Shown: piece by piece, positions 58,201 through 64,000 of the stretch
Layout: every line of letters starts with the position of its first letter
Position numbering within the stretch: position 1 is the stretch's first letter
DNA from: Endocalyx cinctus
Taxonomy: Eukaryota; Ascomycota; Sordariomycetes; Amphisphaeriales; Apiosporaceae
NCBI GenBank assembly: GCA_001600455.1
Contig: BCKC01000003.1
Span: forward strand, 4,820,754 to 4,884,753
Length of the DNA: 64,000 nucleotides
Reading direction: 5' to 3'
Notes under the pieces: model-generated
The model's database searches: none
Seen by the model: only the letters and a program-made list of their open reading frames with translations
Told to the model about the DNA's origin: nothing
Translations under genes and position numbers: made by a program

Positions 58201-60913
58201 GCTGCCACCCAAGTCGGCGACCTAAAGCAACGGGCTGAGATATTCAAGTTGCTCCTTCAAATGGGTGTTACCGGTGAAGTCGTTGACATGCAGCTCATAT
58301 CCGCGGTTAGATACGGCGACGACGCGAAAGATCTCGTCCAGCTTCTGTTAGTGTACGGTGCTAGCCCAGATTACAACGAAGGTGACGCTGTAGATAAGGC
58401 TACAAGAAGTGCCTCTTTGAATAACCTCCAGCTTCTCCTCGGCGTTGTTGATGTTGGGGGGCGCCACGTAAGTTTTTTTTCATCGTGATCATTGTTTGCT
58501 ATAGCCACTTCGATGCTGACTCAAATTATAGAAAAGTCCGTCATCTCACACTCTCGTCCGAGCTTTAGATGCGTCATGGGATCTCAGTAGAAGTACACGA
58601 TATACTGTAATGGAATGGGTTTTTCGGGCTGGTAAACCCGTGCCGAGTGCTATCCACAATGCTCTAGGGAAGGCCGTCACCGAAGATGACCCAGACCAGA
58701 AGCTTATCGATCTCTTGATCGCGAATCGTGCTTCGCCCGTTGTGAACGGCTGCAAGACGCTAATCGATGCCACCAAGACCTTGCCCCCGGACGCGTTCAA
58801 CCTTCTTCTCACGCCAAAGGTCTCGAGCCAGGAGGCATCTCTGGTATTCAGCAGAGCGTTTGCGCCAGAGGAGGCTTCGTCGTGGTTATCAGAGCGTGGT
58901 CTTCAGATTGCCAAATGCCTCCTCCAGAAGGACGTTGGTGGCGACGCGGCAGGAAATGTTCTCGCCGCCGTCCTACACAGGTATACCGATATACCGCCGC
59001 CTTTAGCCAACAGCTTCGTAGACCTATTATTGACGCACGGGGCGGACGTGAATCATGCCCAGGGTGAAGCAGTTCAAATTGCTGCCACTCATGGTGATCC
59101 AGTTTTGCTAAGAAGGCTATTAGCGGAAAAACCGACGACCGAGTCGCTCACGCTGGCATTTCCAAAGATATTCGATACGTCGACGTCGGAGGATGACATT
59201 CACGAGCTCATTACACTCTTTACCGAGTACCGCGACGGGAATAGTCACGTCGACGTGATGTTTTCGCATTCTACATCAGAACCCGTTCTCATGAGGGCAT
59301 TACGGCAATTCCCTCGGTCGACAAGAATTCTACAGGCGTTACTAGACGTTGGCTTCTACCATGAACAGACTATAAAGTATAAAGTGATGCCGGAGTTAGA
59401 CGAAGAAGAATCTGTAACGCTCCTAATGTGGGCCCTCTTACAGCCACAAAAGAAAATCAGTAGCAACGTCATCAATCTACTGATTGATAAAGGAGGTAAG
59501 TTTATCTCCCAATCCAAGGAAAGGAGAAGAGTATTCGAGATGCTGACAACCCGTATAGCCAAGGTCAATTTCGAGACGAGCATATCTCGTGTCACACCAC
59601 TAATGGTAGCTATCCAAACTCGTCGCCAGGACATTGTGAAATCTCTTCTATTAGCAGGTGCCGAGGTGGACGTCACCGATGCTACCGGGAGATCACCGCT
59701 GGCCATGGCCACGGATATTGGAGGTGATATATCTATCACGATGATGTCGAATCTTCTCGCCGCAGGCGCATCAAGAAACGATGGCTCGTTGCATAATGCC
59801 GCTCGCGAGCTAAACCTGCAAGCTATGCAGGTCTTGATAGAATACAAACACGATCCTGACTTTCCGAGCCCAATCCATGAAGGACGTAGTGCTCTGGCAG
59901 AGCTCTGCCTTCATGCGGCCGATATGGGTGAAATCACGGCAATGAAGGAGAAGACGATGGAGAAAGCTATCATGTTTCTCGTCGAATGCGGTTCCGACTT
60001 TACGGTTCTATCTGACGGAAAGTCACCGCTACTACTTGCACTGGAGTCGATGGACCCAGTCACCACAACGAAGGTGTTCCTACGCGCCGACATGTGGAAA
60101 CATATAAACAAAAGTTTTAATCATTACACGGATGATAAGTTTACCTACTCGCCGACTATGTATGTGGAGCGAGTACTACCCGAGTCCGACCACAAGCCTC
60201 AGCTCCTGGCGTTGCTGCGTGCTAATCGCGGAACGGACGTGTACTATGCAAATTCGGGACCTCAACCCGAAGATGCCAAGGGTATACCAACACACCTCCA
60301 GTACGAGGAACAGGAGCGAAAGGCACGGCTTGCGCGCATCGAACGGGAGAAGGAAGACCACGTACTTGCTATACAGCGCAACAAGGAACTGGCGGAGGTA
60401 CAATCACAGATCTATGCCAACCAGGCAGAGCTCGAGGAGGCACGCAAAAAGCGAGCACACAACACCGACCTGAGCTCGATACAAGAGCGGGCACGCGTCG
60501 AAGAAGAGCTCTTCAATCAAAAGATGCAACAGCGTCGGATGCAGCAGACGGCAGACTTACAACACCAAGAACAACTCACACGAGTATCGGTCATCAGAGC
60601 CAACGAGATGGCGGCGGCGGAACTAAAAGTAGAGACGGCGAAGCAGACGAAACTTTTGGAATGGGAACGCGAAATGGGTAATGAAAGGGTAGGGAACGCG
60701 AGTCAACTGAGCAGTATTAGATTAAGGGAAAGAGAAGAAATCGAGCGCATGGATAAGGGCGCCGACTTACGATTTAAGGATAGAGTTAAGGAACAAAAGA
60801 AATTGGTCGATAGTCAGAGCTTGCTTGCGGCGAACTTAGGCGCGGCCGGGCAAAATGGAGCAGCAGCCAGGAGGCAAATTGGATTTGTGAGCGGCGAACT
60901 GAGTCCTGATTAA
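55207..60913 (+). CDS. Giant ankyrin-repeat protein with C-terminal coiled coil, 1880 aa
   Basis: Exons are 55207-58467 and 58532-60913; the phase-0 intron joins VGGRH to KSPSSHTLV. About residues 145-1560 are a long chain of diverged ankyrin-like helix pairs. The repeating word is a-L-L-x-x-G-A-x-G followed by A-L-x-x-A (for example LKAGASGEVVSDALLAAA), with clear consensus repeats near TRRQDIVKSLLLAGAEVD. About residues 1680-1850 are a charged coiled coil (EEQERKARLARIEREKED, then EEARKKRAHN), ending with an Ala/Gly-rich tail. There is no NACHT, kinase or other enzyme domain and no membrane segment. It looks like a cytosolic scaffold or an NLR-type repeat region without its switch domain. 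N-terminal 140 residues are unassigned. Confidence 0.87.
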
Positions 60914-61326
60914 TTGTAATTAAATAATTCAGAATAATTTGATATCAAAGCTCAAAAGTTTTGAAGAAATTCTTTGAAAAAAAAAAAATATCATAAAAAA
61001 GTACAATTAGAATAATTAATAAATAAAAGAAGCCGGAATTTACCGAGCATTTCAAGTTTCACTTGTGACTGTTTGAGATATTTACACTCACTAAAACTGC
61101 CGAGAATTATGACCGATTACTCCCGTGACAAATCCATACGTGTAGGAAATTCCTACTAAGATTGAATAAGTGGATGAAACTAAATAATTACGGACTTCCG
61201 GTTTGATAAGTCTCCATTCCAGAGAATAAGATGGAAACTTGGATTCTTACTCAAAAGATGTACACATAATACGAACTTGAGCATCGGATATGCTCTTTAG
61301 AAATAGAGAAAATAACAGATTTAATC
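60914..61326. other. Intergenic, no gene seen
   Basis: Short AT-rich spacer holding the promoter of the Mpv17-type gene. Confidence 0.5.
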
Positions 61327-62454
61327 ATGTCGCACCGATTTATCACCTCTCGTTTAACCACTACTCTCCTACGCCGACAGCGACATAATGTACCCGCAGT
61401 CTCCCTAACTCCCGGCCGACCGACTCAATCGCAGCGCAAACCCAGTCACCAAGAAGTGCGTCTAACATCGAGGAGATACTATGCGACAACTTTACCAGAT
61501 CCGACGAATCCGGCCGCTATCGCAACTGCCACTTCGACCGCCACCATAGCAATCAACCCATCGTCATCGCTGACCAAGGAGAAAAACAACGCTACCAGCG
61601 CAACCGAGACGAGCGCCAGAATTTCCGAACATGCGACGATCGAGCGCGGCGACGGCGAATATATAACGGAGAAGGAGAACCGGTACGAAGAAAACAAGCA
61701 AGAGAAGGAACACGCGACGGCGAGCGAGCCAAGTCAGGGCCAAGGTCAAGGTCAAGGACAAGGACAAGCAGGAACGACGATTTGGCACCGCCTCGGACCG
61801 CTCACGCGCGCGGGACAAGCCTACGGCCGAGCCCAGCGTCGGCGACCGTGGGCGACCCAGATCGCGACCACGCTGTTCATCTACCTATGCGCCGACCTCG
61901 GCGCGCAATACCTCGACTCGGCCTCGTCCTTCTCGTCCGCGTACGACCCCGCGCGAACGGCCCGCGCCCTGCTCATCGGCGGGCTAGCCGCCGTGCCGGG
62001 CTACACGTGGTTCCTCTGGCTGTCGCGCTCCTTCAACGTGCCGTGGTCGAAGACGGTCTCGATCGGGATCAAAGTCCTCATCAACCAGTGCGTCTTCACG
62101 CCGCTCTTCAACGTCTACTTCTTCTCCATGCAGGCCCTCCTCACCGGGCACGACCTCGCCCAGACGTGGGACCGCGTCCGGAACACGGTGCCCACGAGCG
62201 TCGTCAACAGCGCGAAGCTGTGGCCGGCCGTCACCGCTTTCTCCTTCGCCTTCGTGCCCCTCGAGTACAGGAGCCTGTTCGGCGGCGTCGTCGCCGTCGG
62301 GTGGCAGACGTACTTGAGCTTTTTGAATCGCGTCGCGGAGGAAGGGGAGGCCGAGGCTAAGCAGGGAGAGGGGAAGGGGAAGAAAATAAAAAATCCGGAG
62401 CCGGCGAAGTCGAAGGAAGAGTTGAGGGCCGCGTCGATACCCGCCGTTGCTTAA
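61327..62454 (+). CDS. Mpv17/PMP22-family membrane protein, 375 aa
   Basis: Single exon. The first 55 residues are Arg/Ser/Thr-rich with few acids (MSHRFITSRLTTTLLRRQR, later RRYYATT), fitting a mitochondrial presequence. Next comes a low-complexity linker with a GQGQGQGQGQ run (61737-61770). The Mpv17 domain spans about residues 160-330: RRRPWATQIATTLFIYLCAD, the DPARTARALLIGGLAAVPG segment, and the C-terminal LWPAVTAFSFAFVPLEYRSLFGG followed by a W-x-x-Y-L-S stretch, the family signature W-P-x-x-x-x-x-x-F. Four membrane helices are expected. Relatives (Mpv17, Sym1) sit in the inner mitochondrial membrane and help metabolite transport under stress. The extended N-terminus is longer than in yeast Sym1. 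Confidence 0.9.
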   Translation: MSHRFITSRLTTTLLRRQRHNVPAVSLTPGRPTQSQRKPSHQEVRLTSRRYYATTLPDPTNPAAIATATSTATIAINPSSSLTKEKNNATSATETSARISEHATIERGDGEYITEKENRYEENKQEKEHATASEPSQGQGQGQGQGQAGTTIWHRLGPLTRAGQAYGRAQRRRPWATQIATTLFIYLCADLGAQYLDSASSFSSAYDPARTARALLIGGLAAVPGYTWFLWLSRSFNVPWSKTVSIGIKVLINQCVFTPLFNVYFFSMQALLTGHDLAQTWDRVRNTVPTSVVNSAKLWPAVTAFSFAFVPLEYRSLFGGVVAVGWQTYLSFLNRVAEEGEAEAKQGEGKGKKIKNPEPAKSKEELRAASIPAVA

Positions 62455-62967
62455 CCTGGGCGAGAGAAGGAAATATGTAATGTGATATGTCTCTCTTTTT
62501 GATTCGTTTCCTTTGTTCCCTTTCTTTTTTTTTTTTCCCATGCATTTTTGATGGTCCCTGAGCATTTATCAGGTTGCGACTGTGGGAGTAGCGTGGTATT
62601 GTAAAGGATAGCATATTAGACGGCAACCGGGGAGTATTAGAACCACAGATTTGATTTTACCTACTATATAGAATAGACATTCACAGATTCATTTCTTTTT
62701 CTACCCTTTTGCTTCGCATACCGAAGATACTATTAATTTGCTTACTTGTGTTCGGCCAACAAATGTCTTAAACAGACAGAATATCAAATATATCATGAAC
62801 ATAAGCCGTTGGCACGGTAATCATACTGGTGCATGGTATCGAAGGTCAAGCCTAGCGTAGGATATTTCATATTTCATCAAGATGTAGCAAAAAAAGTATA
62901 TACAAAAAATTGAATCTGCATTTCAATGGCCAACTCTCCTTCCCAGCAGCAGTTCAAACATTTTAAC
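62455..62967. other. Intergenic, no gene seen
   Basis: Convergent 3' flanks of the Mpv17-type gene and cellobiose dehydrogenase. No further feature. Confidence 0.5.
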
Positions 62968-64000
62968 TTATAGGCACTAGAAAACAAGGAAGTAAACGAA
63001 GTTAGCAACGTTCGAACGGCAGGGAAAAAAAGGGGAGTGAGGGAAAGCTGGTCACTCACCTGAGAGTAGTAGTCGTTCTGGAACTGGCAAGTGTAACCGG
63101 AAGCGCACTGGAAGCTTCCGGTGTAGCCGAGACCGCCGCACTGGGCGTATTGGGCGCCGGCTTCGGCGGTGGCGAGAGCGAGAATACGCTCGGCCGCGTG
63201 CTCGGCTATGACGACGATGTACGCGCTCGGGTTGGCCGTGACGTGGCCCGGGAAGATGCTCGCGTCCACGACGAACAGGTTATCCGTGCCGTAGACGCGC
63301 GTGTCGAGGTCGACCACGGCGCTGCCGTCGTTCACGCGTCCGTCGTCCGTGCCGATCTTGGACGTTCCTGTGGAGAGCATGGGTGGTCAGCAAAAGGAAG
63401 GGAGAATTGTTTAAGAATAGGAGATTAAAAAAAAAAAAAAAAAAAACTTACCGATCCAGTGGTTTGACCGTCGGTTGGTGTACGATACGAGCATCTAGAT
63501 GGTTCCCGCATTAGCTTAAACTACCTTGTGCTTTCGGGTTTATTCATAAAGTAATTGATATCTAAGGCAACTTACGTCGTTAACGAAGTCCTCGACGGTT
63601 TCATCGGGAGAGGGAACAGCCCAAGTAAGGTTTGCTACGCCTGATAAGGCAGCCTGGACATTCTTGATTCCCTGGATGACCGCCTGGACGTCATTGTCGT
63701 CGTTAAGGTACGGAAGGGTAGATACGACGGTTGTCAAGGCCTTGGTGATAGTCATACGTCCTCGAGATACGGCGCCACGGCCAAGGTATTGGCTCATGGT
63801 AATAGCCTCTGAAGTTACGATTAATACCTAGGAATTCAGAAAGATCGTGATATGAAGAGGAAATTGGAGAATGACATACTTGTGTCCTCGATACCCGCGC
63901 TGCCTTCCACTCTGGCCGTCCACTCGAGTTGTCGCACAATGCCGTCGGGGCCAGTTACCTCGTCAAAGAACCTGGTTTACGTTAGTAAGAAACATACAGC
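62968..64000 (-). CDS. Cellobiose dehydrogenase, C-terminal part with cellulose-binding module (5' end outside window)
   Basis: Secreted flavocytochrome that oxidises cellobiose and passes electrons to lytic polysaccharide monooxygenases during cellulose breakdown. Only the last 227 residues are in view. Exons are 63971-63880, 63808-63576, 63494-63452, 63367-63060 and 62976-62968, all in frame. The GMC flavin domain ends with [18 protein letters not shown], where the His is the catalytic base, and [15 protein letters not shown], where Asn is its partner. A carbohydrate-binding module of family 1 follows directly ([19 protein letters not shown], then [12 protein letters not shown]). Its last Cys comes from the terminal 9-nt exon (Cys-Leu-stop). 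The heme domain must lie to the right of the window. A CBM1 marks an ascomycete class-IIA-type enzyme. Confidence 0.92.

Overview
The window is nuclear DNA of a filamentous ascomycete (Pezizomycotina). The evidence is short 50-150 nt introns with GT(A/G)AGT donors and CTAAC-like branch points, HET-domain and 2EXR proteins, a Zn2Cys6 regulator, NACHT/ankyrin-type proteins, and a cellobiose dehydrogenase with a cellulose-binding tail. A sordariomycete is likely, but the species cannot be fixed from the sequence alone. I found 21 protein genes (two cut by the window ends) and one decayed P450 relic. I found no rRNA, no tRNA, no CRISPR and no intact transposon. Exon borders were worked out by hand from splice signals and frame continuity.

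Layout. Positions 1-9.5 kb look like a fungal self/non-self or immune-type block: a partial gene that may be a subtilase-type protein (minus), a gene of an unnamed fungal family, and a nine-exon NLR-like gene with a degenerate alpha/beta-hydrolase, a NACHT-like region without a P-loop, ankyrin repeats and a C-terminal ZZ zinc finger. Positions 10-14.8 kb hold a divergent pair, betaine-aldehyde dehydrogenase and choline oxidase, which together turn choline into glycine betaine. Positions 15.4-21.3 kb hold housekeeping genes: the DBP4 RNA helicase, FAD synthase and a short-chain dehydrogenase.

Positions 22.3-27.9 kb carry a HET protein, a 2EXR protein and a proline-iminopeptidase-like hydrolase. 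Positions 27.9-45 kb are accessory and AT-rich. They hold the P450 relic, a Zn2Cys6 regulator, an EPTP-repeat protein, an MCT-type MFS transporter, an amidohydrolase/decarboxylase, an EthD protein and a small secreted SnoaL-like protein. The regulator and the EPTP gene share a rare CCGCGG promoter element, present three times at exact 14-bp spacing before the EPTP gene. This suggests one local regulon.

Positions 46-64 kb hold a SUN-domain nuclear-envelope protein with a pentapeptide repeat, UDP-glucose 4-epimerase, an 1880-residue ankyrin/coiled-coil protein, an Mpv17/PMP22 membrane protein, and the 3' end of a cellobiose dehydrogenase. The final coding exon of that last gene is only 9 nt long and supplies the last cysteine of the cellulose-binding module.
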